Shown: in pieces, positions 16,456-25,026 of the stretch
Layout of the letters: each line of letters begins with the position of its first letter
How positions within the stretch are numbered: position 1 is the stretch's first letter
Assembly (NCBI RefSeq): GCF_011405515.1
Contig: NZ_AP022671.1
Coordinates: 4,393,501-4,457,500, forward strand
DNA: 64,000 nucleotides
Reading direction: 5' to 3'
DNA from: Nitrospira sp. KM1
GTDB taxonomy: Bacteria > Nitrospirota > Nitrospiria > Nitrospirales > Nitrospiraceae
Made by a program: the position numbers and the translations under genes
Notes under the pieces: model-generated
Databases searched by the model: none
What the model was told of the DNA's origin: nothing
Seen by the model: the letters and a program-made list of their open reading frames with translations, nothing else

Positions 16456-17217
16456 ATGAGGAAACATCTTTTAATTGTCTGCCTGAGTGCCGTGGTCACC
16501 GTATTCCTCGCCGCTCACGGAGCTTCCGCCGGCCAGGTGCAGGTGGCGGTCGCAGCCAATTTCGTGCCGGCGTTTAAGGACATCGCGGCGGAGTTTGAAA
16601 AAGCGTCCGGTCATTCGGTCCAGACCACTTCTGGATCGAGTGGAAAGTTTTATGCTCAGATCAAGAACGGCGCGCCGTTTGAAGTATTCTTTTCTGCCGA
16701 TGATGAGCGGCCGAAGCTGCTCGAAGACGAAGGACTTGGCGTGAAGGGGACACGTTTCACCTATGCGATCGGGCGATTGGTCCTCTGGAGTCAAGACGCC
16801 TCGCTCGTGACCGGAGAAGAGACATTGAAGGCCGGAAAATTCAAACACTTGGCGATCGCCAATCCCAAGACCGCTCCCTATGGCACCGCTGCGATGCAAG
16901 CGCTTACAAAGTTGGGGCTGTGGGATGGACTTCAATCCAAACTTGTCATGGGTGAAAACCTTGGACAGACGAGCGGATTTCTCGAGTCCGGCAATGCCGA
17001 ACTCGGCTTCCTCGCGCTCTCGCAAGTGATGGACGATAAGCTCAAGGGAAAGGGAAGCCGGTGGGATGTCCCCGCACACCTTCACGAACCCATTAAGCAG
17101 GATGCCGTTCTATTGACGACCGGTGAGAAGAATCCGGCTGCAAAAGCGCTGTTGGAGTTCATCCAAAATGAAAAGGGCCGGGCCATTATCGAGCGGTTTG
17201 GGTATGCACTGAAGTAG
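16456..17217 (+). CDS. modA: Molybdate ABC transporter substrate-binding protein
   Basis: 253 aa with a signal peptide (cleavage near ASAGQ, residue 26). It shows the ModA pattern: VQVAVAANFVPAFKDIAAEF, SGSSGKFYAQIKNGAPFEVF (the Ser/Ser oxyanion contacts) and FFSADDERPKLLEDEGL; later HLAIANPKTAPYGTAAMQAL and NLGQTSGFLESGNAELGFL. It binds molybdate or tungstate in the periplasm and hands it to ModB. TGGAGGAATTC precedes the ATG. First gene of modABC. Confidence 0.95.
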   Translation: MRKHLLIVCLSAVVTVFLAAHGASAGQVQVAVAANFVPAFKDIAAEFEKASGHSVQTTSGSSGKFYAQIKNGAPFEVFFSADDERPKLLEDEGLGVKGTRFTYAIGRLVLWSQDASLVTGEETLKAGKFKHLAIANPKTAPYGTAAMQALTKLGLWDGLQSKLVMGENLGQTSGFLESGNAELGFLALSQVMDDKLKGKGSRWDVPAHLHEPIKQDAVLLTTGEKNPAAKALLEFIQNEKGRAIIERFGYALK

Positions 17218-17234
17218 CAACGAAAATTGAACTG

Positions 17235-17903
17235 ATGCTCAACGATCTCGACCTCAGTGCGCTTTGGGTGACGTTACGCCTTGCAGGCATGACGGTTCTC
17301 GTCCTGCTGATCGTGGGCACCCCTATCGCCTGGTGGTTGGCGCACACGCGATCGCGGTGGCGCACGGTCGTCGAAGCCGTCGTCGCGCTCCCGATCGTGT
17401 TGCCGCCGACTGTGCTGGGATTTTATATCCTCGTGGCACTTGGACCCTATGGGCCGATCGGACGGTTGACCGGAGTGACATTCGCATTCACGTTTTGGGG
17501 ATTGGTCGTCGCCTCCGCATTCTACTCGATGCCGTTTGTCGTTCAACCGCTTCACGCGGCCTTCGAAGCAATCGGGAGGGCTCCGTTGGAGGCAGCATGG
17601 TCGTTGCGTGCTTCTCCGTTCGACGCATTTGTCACCGTCGCGTCTCCGATGGCACTTCGGGGATATATATCCGGGATCGTCTTGGGATTTGCACACACCA
17701 TGGGGGAATTCGGAGTCGTGCTCATGGTCGGCGGATCCATTCCCGGGAAAACACGGGTCCTGTCCACGACAGTCTTCGATCATGTTGAGGTCATGGAATA
17801 TCAACAGGCCCACGTGCTGTCCGCAGCTATGCTGATCTTCTCGTTTCTCGTCCTGTTAGGTGTCTATATCGTGAACAGAAAATTTCCCATTCATGTGTCA
17901 TGA
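17235..17903 (+). CDS. modB: Molybdate ABC transporter permease
   Basis: 222 aa with five or so membrane segments and the permease coupling motif EAAWSLRASPFDAFVTV (the EAA loop that touches ModC), plus LGFAHTMGEFGVVLMVGG typical of ModB. It starts 17 bp after modA and overlaps modC by four bases. Confidence 0.95.
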   Translation: MLNDLDLSALWVTLRLAGMTVLVLLIVGTPIAWWLAHTRSRWRTVVEAVVALPIVLPPTVLGFYILVALGPYGPIGRLTGVTFAFTFWGLVVASAFYSMPFVVQPLHAAFEAIGRAPLEAAWSLRASPFDAFVTVASPMALRGYISGIVLGFAHTMGEFGVVLMVGGSIPGKTRVLSTTVFDHVEVMEYQQAHVLSAAMLIFSFLVLLGVYIVNRKFPIHVS

Positions 17904-18991
17904 ACCGCTTGACCGCGCGGTTTGACCTATCCTATCCGGCTTTTCAGCTGCATGCTCAAGTGGACGTGCCGGCGGTCGGCGTATTGGCACTGTTTGGTCC
18001 CTCGGGATCCGGCAAGACCACGCTCGTACGCTGTCTCGCTGGGTTGGAGCGGGCGCCGAACGGATTCATGAAGCTTGGCGATGATGTCTGGCAGGATGAG
18101 TCACGTTGCCTCTATAGACCTCTGCATCAGCGCCGGATTGGTTACGTGTTTCAAGATGCACGATTGTTCCCTCACCTGAGCGTCCGAGGCAACCTCGCAT
18201 ATGGCATGAAGAGAACTCCTTCTCAAGAGCGCAAAGTCTCTTGGGAACAAGTGATCGATATCTTGGGGATCGAGTATCTGTTGGAGCGGCGTCCACATAA
18301 ACTGTCCGGGGGTGAACAACAGCGGATTGCGATCGGGCGGGCATTGCTCACCAGCCCTCGATTGCTCTTGCTGGACGAACCGCTGTCGTCTTTGGATGCA
18401 GAACGAAAACGAGAAGTCCTGCCGTTCATTCAGCGGCTCTACAAGGAGCTGAAGATTCCCATCATCTATGTCAGCCATTCGATCAATGAAATCCTGCAAC
18501 TGGCACAACAGGTCGCGCTTCTTCAAAATGGATCAATTGCAGCGATCGGTCCGATCAACGAGGTATTTTCTCGGCTCGATCTGCATGAGAGTATAGAGCG
18601 AAGGCACATTGGCGCGGTCATCGATGTTGAAGTGGCTGAACATGAACCGTCATTCGGGCTCACGCGCGTCGCCTTCAAGCACCACTCGCTCTATATTCCT
18701 CTTCAAACACGAGGAACCGGAGACCCATTGCGCATCCACATCCTTTCAAGCGACGTGACCCTCGTCCGCTGCATGGCGTCGCTTGCGACGAGCGCCCTCA
18801 ATATGTTGGATGCGGTGGTCGTGGAGACGAAAGAAGCGGATCAGACGACGGTCGATGTGCTCCTTGACGTCGGGTGCCCTTTGGTGGCCACAGTCACAAA
18901 GAAATCACTCCTCAATCTTGACATACAGCCGGGACAACGTCTCTGCGCGCATATCAAATCGGTCGCTCTTATCGAGGACCTGACAGATTGA
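17900..18991 (+). CDS. modC: Molybdate ABC transporter ATP-binding protein
   Basis: 363 aa. Walker A GPSGSGKTT (33-41), signature LSGGEQQR (about 135-142), Walker B LLLLDEP (about 155-161) and the His switch VSHS (about 191-194). The C-terminal part (about 290-360) is a TOBE/Mop-like molybdate-sensing domain (LDAVVVETKEADQTTVDVLL ... LCAHIKSVALI), which allows inhibition of transport by bound molybdate. The start overlaps the modB stop, so translation is coupled. Confidence 0.95.
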   Translation: MNRLTARFDLSYPAFQLHAQVDVPAVGVLALFGPSGSGKTTLVRCLAGLERAPNGFMKLGDDVWQDESRCLYRPLHQRRIGYVFQDARLFPHLSVRGNLAYGMKRTPSQERKVSWEQVIDILGIEYLLERRPHKLSGGEQQRIAIGRALLTSPRLLLLDEPLSSLDAERKREVLPFIQRLYKELKIPIIYVSHSINEILQLAQQVALLQNGSIAAIGPINEVFSRLDLHESIERRHIGAVIDVEVAEHEPSFGLTRVAFKHHSLYIPLQTRGTGDPLRIHILSSDVTLVRCMASLATSALNMLDAVVVETKEADQTTVDVLLDVGCPLVATVTKKSLLNLDIQPGQRLCAHIKSVALIEDLTD

Positions 18992-19059
18992 TGCAGCCAA
19001 GCCGGCTTGATGGATCTCATGTGCCAAAAGGCAGTGTCGAGCCTATTGCCATTGTATAG

Positions 19060-19087
19060 TTGACAGATATGTGAACAATTATTTAGT
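19060..19087 (+). promoter_or_regulatory. Possible promoter of HTH-Mop gene
   Basis: TTGACA (19060-19065) with TTTAGT (19082-19087) after a 16-bp spacer, 43 bp ahead of the start codon. The -35 is perfect, the -10 weak. The preceding GTATAG recalls the half-site of the mod operators. Confidence 0.35.
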
Positions 19088-19129
19088 GTCCGCCGTACCA
19101 GACGTCAGCTACTGACGCTTTGCCCCGCT

Positions 19130-19528
19130 ATGCCAAAAGCTTACAAGCGCCACACGGATGTCCTGACGGCCAAAGAGGCAGCCAAATACGTTCGCCTCAC
19201 CCTCGCCACGTTTTACCGGTATATTTGGGAAGGGAAGATCGAAGCGCCGAAAATCGGCGGGCGGTATAGGTTCAAGAAAGCTCTCCTGGACCGATGGCTT
19301 GGGAAAAAGAGATCCGGCACGGAAGACATGAGCGGGAGGAACAAGCTGGTGGGGAAGATTACGGGTATCAAACGGGATACCATTATGGCTCAAGTCGATT
19401 TAGACATCGGGTCCCATAAGATCACAGCCGTCATCACGCGCGATGCACTCGATGAACTTGGCCTTGGCATCGGGGATACTGCGATGGCGCTCGTGAAGGC
19501 CACGGAGGTCATGGTCGTCAAGGATTAG
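19130..19528 (+). CDS. Helix-turn-helix protein with C-terminal Mop/TOBE domain
   Basis: 132 aa. The N-terminal part (about 8-60: LTAKEAAKYVRLTLATFYRY, IWEGKIEAPKIGGRYRFKKA) is a MerR/excisionase-type DNA-binding domain (HTH_17). The C-terminal part (about 68-132: GRNKLVGKITGIKRDTIMAQ, TRDALDELGLGIGDTAMALV, KATEVMVV) is a molbindin domain that binds molybdate. The fusion suggests a small molybdate-responsive regulator, analogous to ModE but with an excisionase-type head. It lies 138 bp after modC with its own likely promoter. Confidence 0.88.
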   Translation: MPKAYKRHTDVLTAKEAAKYVRLTLATFYRYIWEGKIEAPKIGGRYRFKKALLDRWLGKKRSGTEDMSGRNKLVGKITGIKRDTIMAQVDLDIGSHKITAVITRDALDELGLGIGDTAMALVKATEVMVVKD

Positions 19529-19905
19529 CAGGGAAATGCTCAGTATCCCTACTATTAATTGTTTGTTAAAGATTCGCCCTAACGCTTGACCCATTACATC
19601 GATTGGCGTACAACGTGATCATCACTGGCCTTGCCATGATGGCCCGACGGCTGGGAGCACGTGAAATGCCTATGCCAGATCAAAAGCATCATCGATACAC
19701 GGCCAGCCCCTCACAGTCTGATCCTCCTGCTCGCTATTCTTCACTCATCTGAATCGCATTCTCTCTTCGCGCCGCAGTCTGGTTCCGTACCGCGTCAAAG
19801 AACATCCGGTACATTTGAAAGAGGCGTGAGGAGAACGCTTGTCAGGTCGTTGCCCTGCGTCAAACGGCGCGGCAACTCCGATGGCAGTAAGTGAAGGAGC
19901 AGCGT
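19529..19905 (+). other. Intergenic stretch
   Basis: No gene is supported. It holds the direct repeat at 19554-19569 and, at its end, GAAGGAG serving the ATG at 19906. The short frame at 19661-19894 has no ribosome site or domain. Confidence 0.5.
19554..19569 (+). promoter_or_regulatory. 11-bp-period direct repeat (ATTAA-N6-GTTAA)
   Basis: ATTAA at 19554-19558 and GTTAA at 19565-19569, placed between the HTH-Mop gene and the hypothetical gene at 19906. Confidence 0.45.
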
Positions 19906-20367
19906 ATGGGACTTTTGGCGCAGATGTCAGTTTCCTGGAAATCCTCCAGGCTCCATAGGCTTGAGAAAACTATTGCCCCTCCGCATCAACGGGTCTCACT
20001 GATCGTGGCAGAACTTATGTGTGTGTTGGAGCAGGGAGGGTTGACTGAAAAGGACCGTGCATTTGAAGAGTTTGTGGACTTGTGCGAATCGGACGAAGGC
20101 ATACGACGGATCATGGAGGCCGAACGGTTGACTCGTCGTGATCTCAAAGGCATCGTCGTCTGTTTGATGGCGCGCGGGCTCGGGGAATGGATCAAGGGGC
20201 ACTACGTCGCATTGTCTACTATTGCCTATGCCGAACCGCTTCAATATTTTCTTCGCGCTGAACGGCGCGGAGTTCATCCACAGCGTGTATTGCGGAATCT
20301 CCTCGACTATTGGGAAGGGAGAATTTCCCCTCAAGAGTTACTCGGGCACCTGCCGGCGGATATCTGA
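19906..20367 (+). CDS. Hypothetical cytoplasmic protein
   Basis: ATG at 19906 is preferred to the GTG at 19891, because GAAGGAG lies between them. 153 aa, no signal peptide or membrane segment, mostly helical: MCVLEQGGLTEKDRAFEEFV, RRDLKGIVVCLMARGLGEWI, ending with an acidic RVLRNLLDYWEGRISPQELL. I do not recognise a family. It is followed by the orphan response-regulator gene 264 bp on. Confidence 0.6.
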   Translation: MGLLAQMSVSWKSSRLHRLEKTIAPPHQRVSLIVAELMCVLEQGGLTEKDRAFEEFVDLCESDEGIRRIMEAERLTRRDLKGIVVCLMARGLGEWIKGHYVALSTIAYAEPLQYFLRAERRGVHPQRVLRNLLDYWEGRISPQELLGHLPADI

Positions 20368-20521
20368 TCTTCGGGGTGTTCTGCAGCCCAACCGACAGGG
20401 CGCCAACCCCCATATCGATGAATTTTGATAATCGGCGTCACCGTTGTCGTGCGCGCTCCGATCATAGCCTGCCTCAACAAACGCTCCTGCTGTCCGCTCT
20501 TTGGCAAAACACTTAGCTGAA

Positions 20522-20537
20522 TTTAACGAAGTGTTAA
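20522..20537 (+). promoter_or_regulatory. 11-bp-period direct repeat upstream of the PhoB-type regulator (TTTAA-N6-GTTAA)
   Basis: TTTAA at 20522-20526 and GTTAA at 20533-20537. The 17-base string TTTAACGAAGTGTTAAC closely matches TTTGACGAAGAATTAAC at 25228-25244. It lies 95-110 bp ahead of the regulator start, so autoregulation is plausible. Confidence 0.55.
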
Positions 20538-20631
20538 CGGTTGGAAGGGAATTCCATATTGAACAGGGAAGTCATTAAGGAGACAGTAGGAAACAACAAT
20601 CAGAGGTCGCCGAGGGTCTCAATCAAGAAAG

Positions 20632-21378
20632 ATGATTTCCTACAGAACAACCGTGCTGCTCGGTCAAGGAGACCAGGGCATTCTTCGTCAGCTGAGTTCC
20701 TGTCTTGATCGTGAGGGCTTTAGAATTCTGACGGCCGGGAACGGGCATGACGCGCTCCACACCGCGTTGGCAAGACATCCGGACTTGATTATTCTCGATG
20801 TCCTGCTCTCGAAGTTTGACGGCCTGGATGTATGCCGGCAACTCCGCTCGTCCAATCACATGCGCACCGTTCCCATTATCATGCTGACGACACCGGCGCG
20901 CGAATGGGAAGTCGTCAAGGCGCTGGAAATTGGGGCGGACGATTATGTGCGAAAGCCGGTTAACGCGAAAATCCTCATGGCGCGAATCAACTCGCTGTTC
21001 GGGCGCATCGGCCGTACCGGCACGCGGGGAGGGGAGAGCCGCTACAATTACGGCTCGATCAGCGTCAATCTTTTGCGGCACGAAGTGATGATGGATGGCC
21101 GGGAAGTCGTGTTGACCGCGAAGGAATTCGGTTTGTTGGAACATTTAATCCGAAATCCGGGAAAGGTCCTCACGAGAGATTTCTTGCTGAACGCGATTTG
21201 GGGATACAATTACTACGGCACGACGAGGACGGTCGATGTACACATCCGGCGAATCAAACAGAAGCTCCCCTGTTTGAGCACGGCCATCCGGTCGATCAAA
21301 TGCTTCGGATATGAATTGAGAGCTCAGTTCGAAGTCGATGGGACGACTTTGCCGGTGCCGGATGGTCCGACGCGATGA
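20632..21378 (+). CDS. OmpR/PhoB-type response regulator, orphan
   Basis: 248 aa. The receiver domain (about 5-120) has the phospho-acceptor Asp in IILDVLL (residue 56), the Thr of MLTTP (about 86) and Lys of VRKP (108). The usual acidic pair after beta-strand 1 is missing: the text is VLLGQGDQG where VxVVDDDx is expected. The C-terminal winged helix (about 138-235) has GREVVLTAKEFGLLEHLIRN, LLNAIWGYNYYGTTRTVDVH and SIKCFGYEL, which fits the PhoB/OmpR DNA-binding fold that recognises direct repeats with 11-bp period. No histidine kinase is adjacent. Phosphorylation may be weak or unnecessary. Confidence 0.9.
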   Translation: MISYRTTVLLGQGDQGILRQLSSCLDREGFRILTAGNGHDALHTALARHPDLIILDVLLSKFDGLDVCRQLRSSNHMRTVPIIMLTTPAREWEVVKALEIGADDYVRKPVNAKILMARINSLFGRIGRTGTRGGESRYNYGSISVNLLRHEVMMDGREVVLTAKEFGLLEHLIRNPGKVLTRDFLLNAIWGYNYYGTTRTVDVHIRRIKQKLPCLSTAIRSIKCFGYELRAQFEVDGTTLPVPDGPTR

Positions 21379-21488
21379 GACGGCTGGGATCGACACGTCA
21401 TCGGGGTCTCGCCTGCTGAACAGACGCGATTGTCCGTATGAACTCGATCGACATGGTGAGGACCGTTTGGTCTCGGGCATTCGGCCCA

Positions 21489-21860
21489 TCAGGACCGTTT
21501 CGCCGTCGATTCGAAGGCAGGCACTGAAATGACTGCTACATCTTCCTCTTGAGCCTCACGAAGAACCTCGACGACCTTGCTCAGCCGCATCTTCATGCTT
21601 TCCGCCAGCAGGGGAAAACTGACTCCGAAGTATTCTCCTCCTGTCCATCGTACATTGGCTTGCTCGACATCGATGGGATCGATTGCATCAGGAAGCCAAA
21701 GCTTGAGCCTGATGCGCATGCCCGGAACAAAGTGAATCGGCCCCTTGATCCTGCAACCCGACAACGACAGATCCGTCAATACACCTTTTCCTTCTCCTCT
21801 GGCATATCGATATTCGACTTGCCGATGCACAAATACTCTGGGACGAATCCGCTTGGCCAT
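21489..21860 (-). CDS. PilZ domain protein
   Basis: The frame extends to 21905, but the ATG at 21860 follows a GGGGGG ribosome site and opens MAKRIRPRVFVHRQVEYRYA. 123 aa. It has the c-di-GMP motif: RVFVHR for the RxxxR box and DLSLSGCRI for D/NxSxxG, then a beta-barrel stretch VRWTGGEYFGVSFPL. It should bind c-di-GMP in the cytoplasm. Its helical C-terminus (MKMRLSKVVEVLREAQEED) may pass the signal on. Stands alone, opposite to its neighbours. Confidence 0.85.
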   Translation of the reverse strand: MAKRIRPRVFVHRQVEYRYARGEGKGVLTDLSLSGCRIKGPIHFVPGMRIRLKLWLPDAIDPIDVEQANVRWTGGEYFGVSFPLLAESMKMRLSKVVEVLREAQEEDVAVISVPAFESTAKRS

Positions 21861-22143
21861 TGTACCCCCCGTTGACTCGCTCACTGTCCTACAGAAATAT
21901 AGCATCTAAATTGAACGGAAGACCCTCAGTTCTTCTCTAATGTGGGACAAAATGCTCCTTTTATGCTTTGGGTGGCCTTCTCCCTGACTTTTGGCGTCCC
22001 AATGGCGATCAGCTCAAGCGTTCAAACCAGGCCGCTCGTATCTGATGCAAAGGCCGGTTCTCAGCAAAGAATGTACAATTCTTCGGATGCATGAGACATA
22101 TAGGGGGTCTGGTGTGAGACCTTCCGCCGACGGAGAATCCAGA

Positions 22144-22491
22144 ATGCAAAACATGACGCGACAGCTTGTCAACGTGTTTTTTGCAGGATGGGTCATGTGG
22201 GTCGAGAGCGGATCGTTTCTTGACTTCCGAGACAAGCAAACGCGGTGGTCGATCTACGACGCGTATGAAGGCCGCGATGAATGCCGTGCCGAAATGCGTG
22301 AACTTATCGATTCAATTAAGGAGGCAGCCATCAAACGCGGAGAAAAAGTCTCCAATTCCGAACGGTATGCTTTGGTTTTCGAGAAGACGGGAGGAAGCCA
22401 GACTGCCCGCTATTACTGCTTGCCGTCGGACACGGATCCGCGTATCCAAACTCCTGCCATGCAAGACAATCCCCGTAGCGCTTCCAGATAG
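22144..22491 (+). CDS. Small hypothetical protein, possibly secreted
   Basis: The open frame begins at 21991, but ATG at 22144 is preceded by CGGAGAA and opens MQNMTRQLVNVFFAGWVMWV, a weak signal- or anchor-like stretch. 115 aa. The core (FLDFRDKQTRWSIYDAYEGR, DECRAEMRELIDSIKEAAIK, ARYYCLPSDTDPR) has two Cys and no known domain. Lone gene. Confidence 0.55.
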   Translation: MQNMTRQLVNVFFAGWVMWVESGSFLDFRDKQTRWSIYDAYEGRDECRAEMRELIDSIKEAAIKRGEKVSNSERYALVFEKTGGSQTARYYCLPSDTDPRIQTPAMQDNPRSASR

Positions 22492-22578
22492 TCAGTAACT
22501 ACCGAAATCACCTAAGTATTTCGTGTCGCATCATCAGAAATGCAGTGCGAGTCCGCCTACTGGATGATGCGCGTTGGC

Positions 22579-22917
22579 TCAAGACTTTGAAGGTGCCCAG
22601 AATACTGTCAGGGGCAACAGCAGCGCTTCCATCACTGCGTAGCTTGTACCACAGACCACCATGACCACAGTGAAGAGGCGGTCATACCCATTGGAGGTCG
22701 TCGTAAAGGTCGCGCACGCAAGATAAATGGCATATCCCAAAAGAAAGACGTTCACGAAGACCAGCGTCAAACCGAATACCACCACAAGCTGGCTAAACCC
22801 GTCCACAGAGGCCAGGCGTCGCTGGAAGTGTCCCGTGGCTATTTGATAGAGGCGGTAGGGAATGCCAATTACCGCAATCGGCACAAGAAACACGAAGAAT
22901 ACGGACAGGGCAAGCAT
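22579..22917 (-). CDS. Small multi-pass membrane protein
   Basis: 112 aa with three hydrophobic segments: LSVFFVFLVPIAVIGIPYRL, LVVVFGLTLVFVNVFLLGYA and LFTVVMVVCGTSYAVMEALL. No family recognised. No strong ribosome site is visible, but the segment pattern is not what an antisense shadow usually gives. Function unknown. Confidence 0.5.
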   Translation of the reverse strand: MLALSVFFVFLVPIAVIGIPYRLYQIATGHFQRRLASVDGFSQLVVVFGLTLVFVNVFLLGYAIYLACATFTTTSNGYDRLFTVVMVVCGTSYAVMEALLLPLTVFWAPSKS

Positions 22918-23076
22918 GATCGCGAGACTATCGCGGCTTCGTGCCGCTGCCTATTCCGCGTTTGCATGGTTTGGACGGGGCGCATATAACACCTTAGAGA
23001 GAGAGGATAGGACGGTTAGAGTCTGTTCGTGAAGTGATCGCCCGGAAGGATTGAGAAGGTTCTAATGGATGGAACG

Positions 23077-23577
23077 TCAGTCTACCCAACCATCAAGCTC
23101 CTTAGCCCGCTCGGGGGCCTGTTTTTGCAGATCGGCCTCCTTGGTCGGTGGACCTTGCAGCGCATGACGCAATGTATCTTTCAGTTCTTGCTGCTCGAAT
23201 GGTTTCGGCACAAATGGCACGGTCCCCCGGCGAATGCCGTACCCTGCCAGGTCCTTGTCGATATTTCCCGACATCAGCACAATACGAAGCGTCTCACGTA
23301 TCTGGAGCGCACGTGATGCCAATTCGTGCCCGTGCACATGCGGGAATTCGTTATTGCCGGATGAGATCGAGAAGGTTGGCGCCGGGAGGATCAGATCCGT
23401 GAGCAAAATATCGATCGGAGACGGATGTGTCTTGCAAATCTTCAAGGCTTCGGCGCTTCCGGTGGCGGTCAACACCTGAAAGCCGGCAGGTTCCAACATG
23501 GCCTGGATCAACCGCACGATCGTACTCTCGTCATCGACGACCAGAATCGTGGGGTGTGGGGAAGTTGTCGCTGTCAT
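23077..23577 (-). CDS. Single-domain CheY-like response regulator
   Basis: The frame runs on to 24069, but GGAGGATAC followed by ATG at 23577 fixes the start. 166 aa, one receiver domain: DD pair (residues 15-16, ILVVDDE), phospho-acceptor Asp 61 (LLTDLIL), Ser in LMSGN, Lys 125 in FVPKPFE. After the phosphorylation loop there is an insertion of about 20 residues (APTFSISSGNNEFPHVHGHE), typical of the single-domain receivers that sit on hybrid kinases. No output domain. Cognate kinase not present. Confidence 0.85.
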   Translation of the reverse strand: MTATTSPHPTILVVDDESTIVRLIQAMLEPAGFQVLTATGSAEALKICKTHPSPIDILLTDLILPAPTFSISSGNNEFPHVHGHELASRALQIRETLRIVLMSGNIDKDLAGYGIRRGTVPFVPKPFEQQELKDTLRHALQGPPTKEADLQKQAPERAKELDGWVD

Positions 23578-24067
23578 GTATCCTCCATGCATCGGGCTCG
23601 AGAGACTGGGCCATCCGTGGTCAGAGCGTTCTCTTGAAAAGATCGTTGGAAAAGTGCACGACATCTCTGCGTGCAAAGAGTCTCTCAAGAAAGTCTCATG
23701 GCGGCTCCGTTCGTACAAACAATATTCGAAATGTTGCGCCGCCTTCCGCGCCGCGGATTTGACATGGACGTGCCCCTCATGACGATGTAGCCTGAGCCCA
23801 CGAAGACATCTGTGAGATATATTATGAGAAGGGCCAACTGGCTTCCTCATGAAGCCCCCGTTCATGAGGAATGGTGAGCAACTGCAAGCCTGAGATCTCG
23901 GCGGCTGGCGCCCGTTGGCCCGTAAAAACGTGCGGACCATTGGGAACGATCTCCGGGATAACTTGCAGGCAATATCTGCCGTGCGGCATGAAAATAGTTT
24001 TACGACCAGACCGAAGCGATTCCATTGTAAGATACCGCCGGATGATTCCGGTGCAGGAGGAGCAAGC
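23578..24067 (+). other. Intergenic stretch between divergent genes
   Basis: No gene is supported on either strand. It contains the perfect inverted repeat 23843-23871. The apparent upstream extensions of both flanking frames lack coding character. Confidence 0.5.
23843..23871. repeat. Perfect 11-bp inverted repeat
   Basis: TTCCTCATGAA (23843-23853) and TTCATGAGGAA (23861-23871) with loop GCCCCCG. There is no T tract. It could be an operator or an RNA hairpin in the divergent region. Confidence 0.6.
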
Positions 24068-24523
24068 ATGCGCGGAAAAGGGGCGAGGGCTGTTGTCAGG
24101 AAGGGGGGGCGGCTGGTCGTGATCGGTTTCCTGACTCTACAGATAGCGATGCCGGCTCATGCAGCCGGTTCTAAACAAGGGAAACCACACATCACCGCCG
24201 ATGGGACCAAGTTCGAGCGAGGAGTTCATGCGCTCGATGGAATGGACTGTCGGGACTGTGTGTTCCATGACGTGACGCTAACCTATTCGGGTGGGGTGGT
24301 GCATCTCGTGAATCCCCGGTTCGAAGGAAATGTATCGGTGGAGTTCAAAGGACCGGCCCAAAATACTCGTGACCTGTTGCAGTTCATCGAGGCCATGGCC
24401 ACTACCATGCCTCCTCGCAGTCAGTTTGAATCGAAAATGACCTCGAAGGTGGTGATCGGCAAGAACAAACGCAGTGGAAATCTGATCCTCAACGCCTCGC
24501 CAAAAGGCAAGAGCGTCCAATAG
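24068..24523 (+). CDS. Secreted hypothetical protein
   Basis: ATG at 24068 follows AGGAGGAGCAAGC. 151 aa with a signal peptide (cleavage near AHAAG, residue 33). The mature part has LDGMDCRDCVFHDVTLTYSG, a two-Cys motif, and beta strands (VHLVNPRFEGNVSVEFKG). No family recognised. Its 3' end converges on the minus-strand gene with five bases between the stops. Confidence 0.65.
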   Translation: MRGKGARAVVRKGGRLVVIGFLTLQIAMPAHAAGSKQGKPHITADGTKFERGVHALDGMDCRDCVFHDVTLTYSGGVVHLVNPRFEGNVSVEFKGPAQNTRDLLQFIEAMATTMPPRSQFESKMTSKVVIGKNKRSGNLILNASPKGKSVQ

Positions 24524-24528
24524 CCGGG

Positions 24529-25026
24529 TTATGACTCCTCGCGCATGATTGTGCAACCGCCTGGGTCGGGCGGTTGAACCACCAGTTGTGCGACCGTGAC
24601 CAGTCGTTGCATTTCCGGCCAGTCGTCACAGAGAACGGCTTCGTCAAAACTCTCCAAAATAATAGATCGAACTGTCTTGTCTACATTCGGCTGAAGCTCG
24701 GCAATGATATCCATGGCCTCGCGCATGTTGCGCAATTGATCTTCGAGAAACGAAGCAGGCGGTTTCGTGCAGGCAAAACAGCGAAGGGTGAAATGTTCTT
24801 CCCACCACCATTGGGAGCTTCCGCACAGCGAACAGAGAGCCGGACATTGAAGGATTGCAGATGTGTGGACAATACGATTGCGGCGGTTTGCCCGGACGAT
24901 ATAGGAGGGGCTGGAATCGTTCGACTGATCTTTGACGACCGATCCCAAGATGATGCCGATCGCCGAACATCCGACCGTCCAGATTAAGACGACGCGCCCG
25001 CTTTCAATATGCGGGAAATCGTGCAT
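24529..25026 (-). CDS. Membrane protein with a Cys4-type zinc-ribbon-like stretch
   Basis: ATG at 25026 follows CGGAGATGGCCT. 165 aa. A membrane segment (VVLIWTVGCSAIGIILGSVV, about 11-31) precedes CPALCSLCGSSQWWW ... LRCFACTK, which has spaced Cys pairs as in a zinc ribbon. The C-terminal half is helical and acidic. Function unknown. Antisense to nothing coding. Confidence 0.6.
   Translation of the reverse strand: MHDFPHIESGRVVLIWTVGCSAIGIILGSVVKDQSNDSSPSYIVRANRRNRIVHTSAILQCPALCSLCGSSQWWWEEHFTLRCFACTKPPASFLEDQLRNMREAMDIIAELQPNVDKTVRSIILESFDEAVLCDDWPEMQRLVTVAQLVVQPPDPGGCTIMREES

Noticed and set aside
19661-19894. 77-residue frame upstream of 19906
   Set aside because: No ribosome site, no domain; lies in the intergenic region holding the direct repeat.
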